DNA of 64,000 bases from Colicola sp016286205 (GTDB lineage Bacteria; Bacteroidota; Bacteroidia; Bacteroidales; Paludibacteraceae). Made by a program: the position numbers and the translations under genes. Shown one piece after another: positions 32,505 to 41,072 of this stretch (position 1 is the stretch's first letter; the number at the start of each line of letters is the position of its first letter). Below the pieces are notes generated by a model, which worked only from the letters and a program-made list of their open reading frames with translations, was not told the origin of the DNA and searched no databases. The stretch spans positions 17,028 through 81,027 of the forward strand of contig JAEESF010000011.1 in assembly GCA_016286205.1 (NCBI GenBank). The letters run 5' to 3'.

Positions 32505-35500
32505 TTAGAATTTATAAGTTACAGTTAAGAAGAAATTGGCTCCCCAAGCATAGTAATACTTAGATGGGTATTTCCATGCGTTAGCCGTAATCACAGAGTT
32601 CTGATAGTCTTTCTCTCCCTGACGAATAGCACGTGGCAGACGGGCTTGTTGGTAACCACCGGTCTTGAAGTGTGTGTTGTTGGTGAGGTTAGTCACACTC
32701 AGGTTGATAGATACAGACTGACGATTCGGCAGGTAAATCAGTTTACCTACAGAAGCATCAAAGATGAAGCGATACAGAGGATTGGTAGCCGCCAAGCTCT
32801 CTTGCATTGTCATCACATTGTACGGATATTTCAGTACTGGCACACCATTCTTGTCCAGAACAGCATTCTCATATACCGGGTCACCGGTATTCATGTCGAT
32901 CTCAACGCGCAATGCCTGACCATCAGTGGTCTCAATAGCATTTGCGTAGCTATCACCGAACCAACCATTGACAGCTGTTCCGTCAATACGCATACCCGTA
33001 TACAAACCTTGCATACGACGCGAAGGAGCAACCGACAGATAGTTCCAGTCGTGATAGTTCACAGTAATGTCAGCAAACCACATCTTCGGGTGGAAGAACG
33101 AGAGTTTCAAGCTAGCATTAACTTGCGGACCTGTACTTAGTTTGACACCTTTTAACAGAACTTTATCTCGGGTCTCGAATACCAAGTCCTTGGTCACCAG
33201 GTTTTGCGTCATAGGCATTCCATTCTCAGCAGATGTCACCACTTGTGGATTGCTCGTATAGCGGTAGTCGCCTACGCTCATGGCACCGGTCAAGGTGAAG
33301 TAGGTACCCATTTTAACAGCGGCGGCTGCCTCAATACCCATATAGCGTTTGTCGATGCCGGTCATAGCTTGGTTCACAAACGTACGAGCCTCGTCGTCAT
33401 AGTAGCCGTTCAGCTCTGTTCCGTTCCAACTTTGAGTGAAGAAACCGGTGATACGACCGCGAACAATCGGGTAGTTGAACTCATAAGTCAGGTCAGTAGA
33501 AACAACGTTCTCGCTAGCTGCATAGAAATCATGCAATGACTTGGCATTGTCATGAATATAAATCTTGTCTACAACGCGGTCATGCACACGCTGCGATAGA
33601 TAAGCATCGCGTGCGTACGGTGAGCGAATCTCGAACAAACCATTCAGTTTTAAACGATTACGACCGTTAATCTTATAGGTAGCTCCCGCTTTGAAGCCAG
33701 GGTCAAAGAAGTGGTGAGCATCGCCCATGTAAGTTGTTCCCGCTTGCAATGTGCCATTGGCCTCTGCATCTTTGATCAACTGATACGAGTTGTTGCCATA
33801 GTATTTCCAGGCCTCTGCACCGGTCTTTTCTTCAGCAATCTTGGTCAGATACCAAGCACGACCATTCAGCATGTTAGTGGAACGTTGCATCATACTGTAC
33901 TCGAGCGACAAAGCGTAGTAGAGATCTACTTCGTTGAAGCTCCACTCGTTTTGGAACCAAGCCTTTAGGTTGGCCATATTGATGCGATAGTCGTAGCCGA
34001 AACGACGTCCATTGTCTGTAATCCGGGTGTCATAGTCAGCCGCGATCTCGTTCTTGCGAACATTCTCAATATCAGCTTGTGTGAATCCGCTATTGCTAGC
34101 CAACTCTTTGATATCACGGTCAGCAAAAGCATCTACATCAATCCACTGATTACCACCTAGCAAGTCATCAATAGTCTTGTAATGGATACCTTGCGATACT
34201 TTAGCTTCTGCACCTAACGTCATCTTCAGGTGGTTAAACTGTGTGTTAACATAGTTGAGCGAAGCCATGCCTTCTTGTATGTCGTTGTGACGACGTTCAA
34301 TGATGTAACGTGCAGAACCGTCAGGATTGTTATAGTTGTTAGCAAAGTTGGCTGCGTAGATATTGTCCCAGTCAATCTGCGTAGTCTTGTTGTCACGTGT
34401 CTTCCACAGATGAACCAAGTTGTTATATTGTGCCATGTCGATAGACGGGCCAATCAGATTGCCATCCTCACCCCAGAAACCGGAGCCAAGATAAGTACTA
34501 TTCATATCCTGACCAATGAAGAGTCCCCAAGGATAGTGTACACCATCTTCGTTGAACAATTGTTGGCCAGATGGCTCATAATAGTTGTTCGCGATTTGAC
34601 CATCCCAAAAGAATGATGGCAGATTGCGATAGTAGTCCGGACGAGGATCCGGAGCATTGTAGAAGTTGAGCGCAGAATTAGAGTACATAGAGTAGTGATA
34701 TCCCGCTGCTACTTTCAGTTTCTGCTGCTCGTCCAGATTGATCTCGTACGATGCAATAAAGGTCGGGTCATACGATTTCACGATACGCGAGTTGCGTACC
34801 TTGCCGTTCTGGTAGCCCCAGTAGGGGTTGTAGTTGATCGTACCGGTCAGGTCGTATACCTCTTGCGTCACTGCTGCATTCTGACCACGCTCTGTCGGGG
34901 CACCAAATGTGATGAGTTTCAGGCGGGCATTATCCCAAATCTTCTCTGCCGAAACAAAGTAACCGAGCGAATAGTACTTGATACCTTCACCGATGATTCC
35001 TTTGTTGTCAATATACGGCGAGAAGCGGTATGCCAACTGAGCTACCACTGCCCAGCCACTTGGCATCACACCACTGGCATACGTTGCATTAATACGGGCT
35101 TTGTAGTTACGATTAGTTCCCGCAGCACCTACTTTCCAACCTTGTGCATAACGCGAAGCTCCCATCAGGTAGTTGGTGGCTTGTGCTACACCACCAAACG
35201 AGAAATTGGTGGCCTCCATTGGATTCAGCACTTCTTTGTAACGACTTGCGTCATTCAGACCTCCCATAGCCGAGTAGTTGAAATTACCACGCTCTTGCGA
35301 GTTGAAATTCAAACCCTCAATGTAGTAGGTCTCAACATTCGATGCGTAACCACGATTGCGGTAACGTGCTGTAGACCAGGCAAATGAGATGGTGGAATTA
35401 AACACATCTGTCGATGCAGAGGAGGAGGAAGCTTGAGCCTGCGAACGGCCTTCGTCATCACTCATCTCTTCTTCTGTTAGGTTCAGCAAGATCTCGTCTT

Positions 35501-35822
35501 GTGCTTGACTGACGATGTTTTGCTGTAACTGAATAGCCTCCATCTGGTTGACTTGGTCTGCGTTTAGTTGAATCAACTCAATGGCTGCAATATAGCCATC
35601 CGATTCAACAATCACTTCCTCATCCATTGCCTCCAGATAGAGTAGAGAAAACTCACCCGCCGAATTAGTCGTGGTGGAAATGTTCTGATTGGCCAGTGTC
35701 ACTTTTGCCCCCACCACAGGTTCTTGGGTGGATTCATCAATGACAGTGCCCTTGAGTGACGTTTGTGCAAAAGCAACTACCGAGAGCGCTAGCACGAACA
35801 TCAAAGAAAGAATTTTTCTCAT
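32505..35822 (-). CDS. TonB-dependent outer-membrane receptor
   Basis: A 1105-residue outer-membrane receptor. The signal peptide is about residues 1-19 (VVAFAQ), followed by a carboxypeptidase-regulatory-like beta domain (LKGTVIDESTQEPVVGAKVTL, about 22-100). An Asp/Glu- and Ser-rich linker (EEEMSDDEGRSQAQASSSSAS) leads to a shortened plug region and the 22-strand barrel, ending in FFLTVTYKF with the C-terminal aromatic. It has no SusD partner but is followed by a DUF5689 lipoprotein, so it is not a classical glycan SusCD pair. The substrate is not evident; peptides, metals or other ligands remain possible. Confidence 0.87.
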   Translation of the reverse strand: MRKILSLMFVLALSVVAFAQTSLKGTVIDESTQEPVVGAKVTLANQNISTTTNSAGEFSLLYLEAMDEEVIVESDGYIAAIELIQLNADQVNQMEAIQLQQNIVSQAQDEILLNLTEEEMSDDEGRSQAQASSSSASTDVFNSTISFAWSTARYRNRGYASNVETYYIEGLNFNSQERGNFNYSAMGGLNDASRYKEVLNPMEATNFSFGGVAQATNYLMGASRYAQGWKVGAAGTNRNYKARINATYASGVMPSGWAVVAQLAYRFSPYIDNKGIIGEGIKYYSLGYFVSAEKIWDNARLKLITFGAPTERGQNAAVTQEVYDLTGTINYNPYWGYQNGKVRNSRIVKSYDPTFIASYEINLDEQQKLKVAAGYHYSMYSNSALNFYNAPDPRPDYYRNLPSFFWDGQIANNYYEPSGQQLFNEDGVHYPWGLFIGQDMNSTYLGSGFWGEDGNLIGPSIDMAQYNNLVHLWKTRDNKTTQIDWDNIYAANFANNYNNPDGSARYIIERRHNDIQEGMASLNYVNTQFNHLKMTLGAEAKVSQGIHYKTIDDLLGGNQWIDVDAFADRDIKELASNSGFTQADIENVRKNEIAADYDTRITDNGRRFGYDYRINMANLKAWFQNEWSFNEVDLYYALSLEYSMMQRSTNMLNGRAWYLTKIAEEKTGAEAWKYYGNNSYQLIKDAEANGTLQAGTTYMGDAHHFFDPGFKAGATYKINGRNRLKLNGLFEIRSPYARDAYLSQRVHDRVVDKIYIHDNAKSLHDFYAASENVVSTDLTYEFNYPIVRGRITGFFTQSWNGTELNGYYDDEARTFVNQAMTGIDKRYMGIEAAAAVKMGTYFTLTGAMSVGDYRYTSNPQVVTSAENGMPMTQNLVTKDLVFETRDKVLLKGVKLSTGPQVNASLKLSFFHPKMWFADITVNYHDWNYLSVAPSRRMQGLYTGMRIDGTAVNGWFGDSYANAIETTDGQALRVEIDMNTGDPVYENAVLDKNGVPVLKYPYNVMTMQESLAATNPLYRFIFDASVGKLIYLPNRQSVSINLSVTNLTNNTHFKTGGYQQARLPRAIRQGEKDYQNSVITANAWKYPSKYYYAWGANFFLTVTYKF

Positions 35823-35857
35823 AGGATTGTTTGTTAGTGTTTTTATGGTTTATATTC

Positions 35858-37255
35858 TTAAAATTCTGCACTTTTGGGGGTACGTGGGAATGGGATGACG
35901 TCGCGGATGTTCTGCATGCCCGTGACAAAGAGCATCAAGCGCTCAAATCCCAAACCAAATCCGGCATGAGGAGCACTACCAAAACGGCGAGTGTCCAAAT
36001 ACCACCACATATCTTTCATCGGTATATGTCTCCGTTCAATCTCATCGTTGAGTTTGTCCATGTTCTCTTCACGAACTGAACCTCCGATGATTTCGCCTAT
36101 CTGTGGGAATAGCACATCCGTACCTTGTACCGTCTTGCCGTCTTCGTTCAGTTTCATATAGAAGGCTTTGATGTCCTTTGGGTAATCGGTCATAATCACC
36201 GGTTTGCCAAAATGCTCTTCTACCAGATAGCGTTCGTGTTCAGAACTGAGATCATCGCCCCAATTGCATGGGAACTCAAATTTCTTGCCATTCTTGATGG
36301 CCTCTTGTAGGATGTTGATACCTTCAGTATAAGGCAGACGAACAAACTCTGTGTCAATCACCGAACGCAGACGTTCAATCAAACCTTTGTCCACAAATTG
36401 GTTCAAGAACTCTAGGTCATCCATACAATGGTCTAACGCCCAACGTACGCAATATTTGATGAAGTCTTCCTCCAGATCCATCAACTCGTCTTTTTGAATA
36501 AAAGCCACCTCCGGTTCTATCATCCAGAATTCAGCTAAGTGACGAGGCGTATTGCTATTCTCGGCGCGGAATGTCGGACCAAAGGTGTATATCTTACCTA
36601 ACGCCATGGCAGCTAACTCGCCTTCCAACTGACCACTTACGGTCAAGGACGCTTGTTTGCCAAAGAAATCGTCCGAGTAGTCTATATGTCCTTGCTCGTC
36701 GTATTTCAGGTTGTATAGGTTCTTCGTGGTTACTTGGAACATCTGGCCCGCTCCTTCACAATCGCTTGCGGTAATCAGTGGCGTATGGAAGTAGAAGTAG
36801 CCATGCTCGTGAAAATAGGTGTGGATAGCCATAGCCATGTTGTGGCGAATACGGAATACCGCCCCAAACGTGTTGGTACGTGGGCGCAGATGCGCAATGG
36901 TGCGCAGATATTCCATCGAGAGACCTTTCTTTTGCAGAGGATATTTCTCTGGATCTGCTGTACCGTACACTTCTAAATCGGTCAATTGAATCTCAACTGC
37001 CTGTCCCGCACCCTGGCTTTCTACCAGTATTCCTGTTGCCGAGATGCATGAACCTGTAGTTACGGGTTTCAGACGTTCTTCATCAAATTTTTCCAGGTCC
37101 ACAACTATCTGAATATTCTTGATAGTGGAACCATCGTTCAGCGCAATAAACGAGATGCTTTTGTTGCCTCGTCTGCTGCGTACCCAACCGCGCACATTGA
37201 TCTCTGCTCCGAAATCAGTACGCTTGAGCGCATCTATGATTACTGTTCTTTGCAT
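35858..37255 (-). CDS. asnS: asparaginyl-tRNA synthetase
   Basis: Class IIb aminoacyl-tRNA synthetase charging tRNA-Asn, 465 residues. The N-terminal OB-fold anticodon-binding domain (INVRGWVRSRRGNKSISFI) is followed by the class II core: motif 2 region FRAENSNTPRHLAEFWMIEPE and motif 3 GFGLGFERLM. The end RDVIPFPRTPKSAEF matches AsnRS rather than AspRS. It lies 38 bases downstream of dnaB on the same strand and 36 bases before the TonB receptor start. Confidence 0.96.
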   Translation of the reverse strand: MQRTVIIDALKRTDFGAEINVRGWVRSRRGNKSISFIALNDGSTIKNIQIVVDLEKFDEERLKPVTTGSCISATGILVESQGAGQAVEIQLTDLEVYGTADPEKYPLQKKGLSMEYLRTIAHLRPRTNTFGAVFRIRHNMAMAIHTYFHEHGYFYFHTPLITASDCEGAGQMFQVTTKNLYNLKYDEQGHIDYSDDFFGKQASLTVSGQLEGELAAMALGKIYTFGPTFRAENSNTPRHLAEFWMIEPEVAFIQKDELMDLEEDFIKYCVRWALDHCMDDLEFLNQFVDKGLIERLRSVIDTEFVRLPYTEGINILQEAIKNGKKFEFPCNWGDDLSSEHERYLVEEHFGKPVIMTDYPKDIKAFYMKLNEDGKTVQGTDVLFPQIGEIIGGSVREENMDKLNDEIERRHIPMKDMWWYLDTRRFGSAPHAGFGLGFERLMLFVTGMQNIRDVIPFPRTPKSAEF

Positions 37256-37292
37256 ATATTATCTGTTATGTCTTTTTTTTCTTTGTCTATTT

Positions 37293-38870
37293 TCAGAAAG
37301 GACGATCTGTGACTTCTCCTAAACTGTTGAGACTCGCTCCGTCTTGATACATTTGCTGACCGTCAGCAACAGGACCCATCTGATTATTCATACTGGACGA
37401 AATAGTCACGCCGTTATCTGGCATTGGCATTGGCTGAAGTTCATCCTGATCAATGGCGTCATCTTCGTTCTGGAATTTAGCATACTTGTCGCGGAAACGC
37501 AACCAGATGGAATCCGTGGCACCATTACGGTGTTTCGCTATAATGATTTGCGCTAGGCCGCGTAGGTCTTTTCCTGTTTTCTCGTCGTTATAGATACGAT
37601 AGTAAGCAGGGCGGTGAATAAAGCAAACCATATCCGCATCTTGTTCTATGGCACCCGATTCACGTAGGTCGGCTAGTTGAGGCACTTTACCTTCTACACC
37701 AGAACGAGCTTCTACACCACGGTTCAACTGCGAAAGGGCTATCACCGGAATATCCAACTCTTTAGCCAAGGCTTTCAGGCTTCGTGAGATGATACTTACC
37801 TCTTGCTCACGACTGCCGAAACTCGAACCTTGCGCATTCATCAGTTGCAGATAATCGATGATAATCATGCGAATACCATGTTCGCGTACCAACTTACGCG
37901 CTTTCGAACGCAACTCGAAGATTGACAACGATGGAGTATCATCCATGTATAGCGGTGCGCCTTTCAGCGCATTGATCTTCGTATTGAGTCGTTTGTGTTC
38001 TGTCTCGGTTAGTTTGCCGGTTTTGATTTTGTCGCCTTCTATCTCGCAGACGTTCATAATCAAACGGTTCACCAATTGTACATTCGACATTTCCAGTGAG
38101 AAGATGGCTACAGGTATCTGGTGATCAACGGCTATATTCTTAGCCATCGAGAGCACAAACGCAGTCTTACCCATGGCTGGACGAGCAGCAATAATAATCA
38201 AGTCGGGTGTTTGCCAACCGGATGTTATCTTATCCAAGGCGTGGAATCCGGACGGAATACCGGAAATCGAGCCATCGTTCTTGGCTGCTTTGTCCATGCG
38301 TCGGAACGCTTCTTCTATCACTGGGTCAATCTGTGTGACATCACGTTTCTGCGAGCGTTGCGATATCTCAAAGATACCAGCCTCGGCCTCTTGCATCAGT
38401 TCATCTACATCTTGCGTCTCATCAAATCCGTGCTCCTCTATACGAGCGGCGAAGGCAATCAGGTCACGAGCCGTAGCTTTCTGTGCTACTATCTGAGCAT
38501 GGTAACGTAGGTGTGCGGATGATGCCACACGACGTGTCAGTTCAGCCAAATATACCGAACCACCCACTGCCTCTAGGTGACCTTGGCTCTTTAGTTTCTC
38601 GCTTACGGAAAGAAGGTCAATAGGCAAATCCTTCGAAGCCAGTTCACGTATGGCCTCAAAAACCAAACGGTTTTGGTCTTTATAGAATACCTCCGGACGT
38701 AGCAAATCTGCCACGGTTCCGTATGCTTCCTTCTCTAGCATGATGGCTCCCAGAACTGAATCTTCTAGTTCCGGAGCTTGAGGTGGCAGTTTACCCATCT
38801 CATTGGCTCCGACCTTGATTATCGTGGTCTGAGGTGCTCGTTTCTTATTATTTCTGCTTGTTTCTGCCAT
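37293..38870 (-). CDS. dnaB: replicative DNA helicase
   Basis: The 525-residue hexameric helicase at the replication fork. It has the N-terminal primase-interacting helical domain (PQAPELEDSVLGAIMLEKEAYGTVADLL) and the RecA-like ATPase. The Walker A motif is ARPAMGKTAF, the Walker B MIIIDYLQLM, followed by SRSLKALAKELDIPVIALSQLNRGVE and the DLRESGAIEQDADMV motif. No intein is present. A Gln/Asp-rich tail of about 50 residues follows the core. The start overlaps the meaB end by 23 bases, so the two are coupled. Confidence 0.97.
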   Translation of the reverse strand: MAETSRNNKKRAPQTTIIKVGANEMGKLPPQAPELEDSVLGAIMLEKEAYGTVADLLRPEVFYKDQNRLVFEAIRELASKDLPIDLLSVSEKLKSQGHLEAVGGSVYLAELTRRVASSAHLRYHAQIVAQKATARDLIAFAARIEEHGFDETQDVDELMQEAEAGIFEISQRSQKRDVTQIDPVIEEAFRRMDKAAKNDGSISGIPSGFHALDKITSGWQTPDLIIIAARPAMGKTAFVLSMAKNIAVDHQIPVAIFSLEMSNVQLVNRLIMNVCEIEGDKIKTGKLTETEHKRLNTKINALKGAPLYMDDTPSLSIFELRSKARKLVREHGIRMIIIDYLQLMNAQGSSFGSREQEVSIISRSLKALAKELDIPVIALSQLNRGVEARSGVEGKVPQLADLRESGAIEQDADMVCFIHRPAYYRIYNDEKTGKDLRGLAQIIIAKHRNGATDSIWLRFRDKYAKFQNEDDAIDQDELQPMPMPDNGVTISSSMNNQMGPVADGQQMYQDGASLNSLGEVTDRPF

Positions 38871-39942
38871 ACTCGGTTAGTAAGTTGTTCGCTGCAATAA
38901 AACTGCTAATTTCGTTGTTTAATACTTGTCGTTCGGCTACTTCTATCTGATGCTCCATGTGTTCGTTCTTGTAGAAACCGTCCAGTAGGGCTTGGTTGAT
39001 GGTTTCGTACATCCAATATTTAGCTTGTTCTGTGCGATGTTGCTCGAAGAAACCGTTCTTCTTGGTAAACTCTACGTATTCTTCTATATTTTTCCAGACA
39101 TCCATGATGCCGCTATGGTCTATCGAGGAGCAACATATGGCATCTGGTTTCCATCCTGACGGAGTAGGAGGGAACAGGGCTAAAGCGTTCTTAAATCCCA
39201 CTCGTGCTGCGCGCGCGCGTTCTATATTATTCCCGTCGCATTTGTTTATGGCTATTCCATCGGCCATTTCCATGATGCCGCGCTTGATGCCCTGTAGCTC
39301 GTCTCCTGTGCCCGTTACTTGCAGCAAAAGGAAATAATCCACCATCGAATGAGCGGCTGTTTCCGATTGTCCGACGCCTACTGTCTCCAGTAGAATCGTA
39401 TCAAATCCCGCAGCTTCACACAGTACGATTGTCTCGCGTGTCTTGCGCGCTACGCCGCCTAGAGAACCCGCCGATGGACTGGGGCGTATGAAGGCATTCG
39501 ATTTGACCGATAGCTCATTCATACGAGTCTTGTCGCCAAGAATAGATCCTTTGCTACGTTCGCTCGACGGGTCAATGGCTAATACTGCCAGATGCTTGCC
39601 CTCATCGCATAGCTCTGTTCCTAATGCTTCGATAAAGGTCGATTTACCCGCACCTGGAACACCTGTTATGCCTACGCGAATCGATTTGCCTGCATAGGGT
39701 AGACATAGCTCAATGACCTTTTGTGCAATGGCCTGGTCGGCCAACAGATTGCTTTCAACCAATGTCACAGCCTGACTGAGTATCGTCATGTCGCCACGAC
39801 GTATACCCTCAAAATATTCCTCGGGACTCAACACACATTTCTTGCGACGAAATGTGGCATACGGATTAACGCTCGGTAGATTCTCTACGCCTGCATTTAC
39901 CGTCAGTCCCTTGTATTCCGCACTGTTCTCAGGATGTTCCAT
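38848..39942 (-). CDS. meaB: methylmalonyl-CoA mutase-associated GTPase MeaB
   Basis: A 364-residue G3E-family GTPase (ArgK/MeaB type) that loads and protects B12-dependent methylmalonyl-CoA mutase. Motifs visible are the P-loop GVPGAGKSTF, AIDPSSERSKGSILGDKTRM (typical of MeaB), ETVGVGQSE (G3) and INKCDG (the NKxD of G4). The N-terminal helical part and the C-terminal dimerisation helices are both present. The mutase genes are not in the window. It sits between a DUF1573 gene and dnaB in the minus-strand series. Confidence 0.93.
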   Translation of the reverse strand: MEHPENSAEYKGLTVNAGVENLPSVNPYATFRRKKCVLSPEEYFEGIRRGDMTILSQAVTLVESNLLADQAIAQKVIELCLPYAGKSIRVGITGVPGAGKSTFIEALGTELCDEGKHLAVLAIDPSSERSKGSILGDKTRMNELSVKSNAFIRPSPSAGSLGGVARKTRETIVLCEAAGFDTILLETVGVGQSETAAHSMVDYFLLLQVTGTGDELQGIKRGIMEMADGIAINKCDGNNIERARAARVGFKNALALFPPTPSGWKPDAICCSSIDHSGIMDVWKNIEEYVEFTKKNGFFEQHRTEQAKYWMYETINQALLDGFYKNEHMEHQIEVAERQVLNNEISSFIAANNLLTEYGRNKQK

Positions 39943-39961
39943 GCTCGGATGAATGCTTATT

Positions 39962-41041
39962 TTATTGGATAGTCCAGTTTACGGTCACGGTTTTTTGTGG
40001 CTGTTGTGGATCATTGGTGATAACCACTATTTGACGGGTATATTTGCCGGCCTCTTTGCCTGCAACATTGATTTCGAATGCGATAGCGCCTTTCTTACCC
40101 GATTTGATAGGTTTAGCTGCTTTGATGGCAATATTCTTATCGGTCGAGTAAACGCGACGAATCTGCAGAGGATTAACACCTACGTTCAGCAGAGTCAACT
40201 GGCCTTTCACTACTTTGCCTTTGGCTACAGTTCCTAGGTCAACTACACTTTCGGTTACCATTTTCGGCGAAAGGAGACGCTCTTCTTCTGTCAACTGGGA
40301 GAAATCTTCAGCGATATTAGCCTTGATAGTCAGTTTGTAGGTCTCGCTTATCTCTTTCTTGCCATCAATAACCACGTAAGCATATGCCTCAACTGGACCG
40401 TACAACTTAGTCTTTTTGCTATCGATGGCAAACACGAACTTACCGGTCTCGTTAGCATTGACGGTAGGCAGAGTTACTTGATTGATCAGGAAGGCATCTG
40501 CAGCATTTACAGCCAACTCTACGTTGTGAGCGGCTTGAGTCAGGTTGGCGTATTCCAGTTCTCCGGACAATACAGTACCTTTCTTGATAGTGCCCAGATC
40601 GATTGTTTTGCTACGCATACTCAGGTCGCCTACCTGCACATTGTATTTAGTCGAAGGCTTGGCTGGCTTTGGTATCACTTCGCCCTTGATATACAGTTTC
40701 TTGGTCGGCTCGGTTGCGTTGGACGTAATCGTGATGGTCTTTTGGAAACGTCCTGGACGACCGTTCGGGTTATAGGTCACGGTGATACTACCAGTCTGAC
40801 CAGGTTCTACCGGTTCCTTAGTCCATGTAGGAGTGGTACAACCGCAACTGGCACGTACGTTGCTCAGTACGAGCGGAGTCATACCTTCGTTTTTGAATGT
40901 GAATACGGTTGATACACGACCGTCTGATTCATTGATCTTACCAAAATCATGCTCGGTTTTCTCAAAAGTGAGAACTGGGTCTTGTGCAAACATGGCGATT
41001 GCTGTCATTGCCATGCAGAGTGTTGCAAAAATCTTTTTCAT
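39962..41041 (-). CDS. DUF1573 secreted protein
   Basis: A 359-residue exported protein with a signal peptide (about 1-19, MFAQ) and tandem Ig-like DUF1573 domains. The first contains the hallmark DFGKINESDGRVSTVFTFKNEG and SCGCTTPTW (a CxC motif); later copies repeat the DLGTIKKGTVLSGELEYANL and DLGTVAKGKVVKGQLTLLNVG patterns without the Cys pair. DUF1573 proteins are frequent in Bacteroidetes and resemble ASH/MSP-type Ig folds. Function is not known. It follows rel by 31 bases on the same strand. Confidence 0.88.
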   Translation of the reverse strand: MKKIFATLCMAMTAIAMFAQDPVLTFEKTEHDFGKINESDGRVSTVFTFKNEGMTPLVLSNVRASCGCTTPTWTKEPVEPGQTGSITVTYNPNGRPGRFQKTITITSNATEPTKKLYIKGEVIPKPAKPSTKYNVQVGDLSMRSKTIDLGTIKKGTVLSGELEYANLTQAAHNVELAVNAADAFLINQVTLPTVNANETGKFVFAIDSKKTKLYGPVEAYAYVVIDGKKEISETYKLTIKANIAEDFSQLTEEERLLSPKMVTESVVDLGTVAKGKVVKGQLTLLNVGVNPLQIRRVYSTDKNIAIKAAKPIKSGKKGAIAFEINVAGKEAGKYTRQIVVITNDPQQPQKTVTVNWTIQ

Positions 41042-41072
41042 TGTTATACGAATTTATTAGTTAGTATACTTG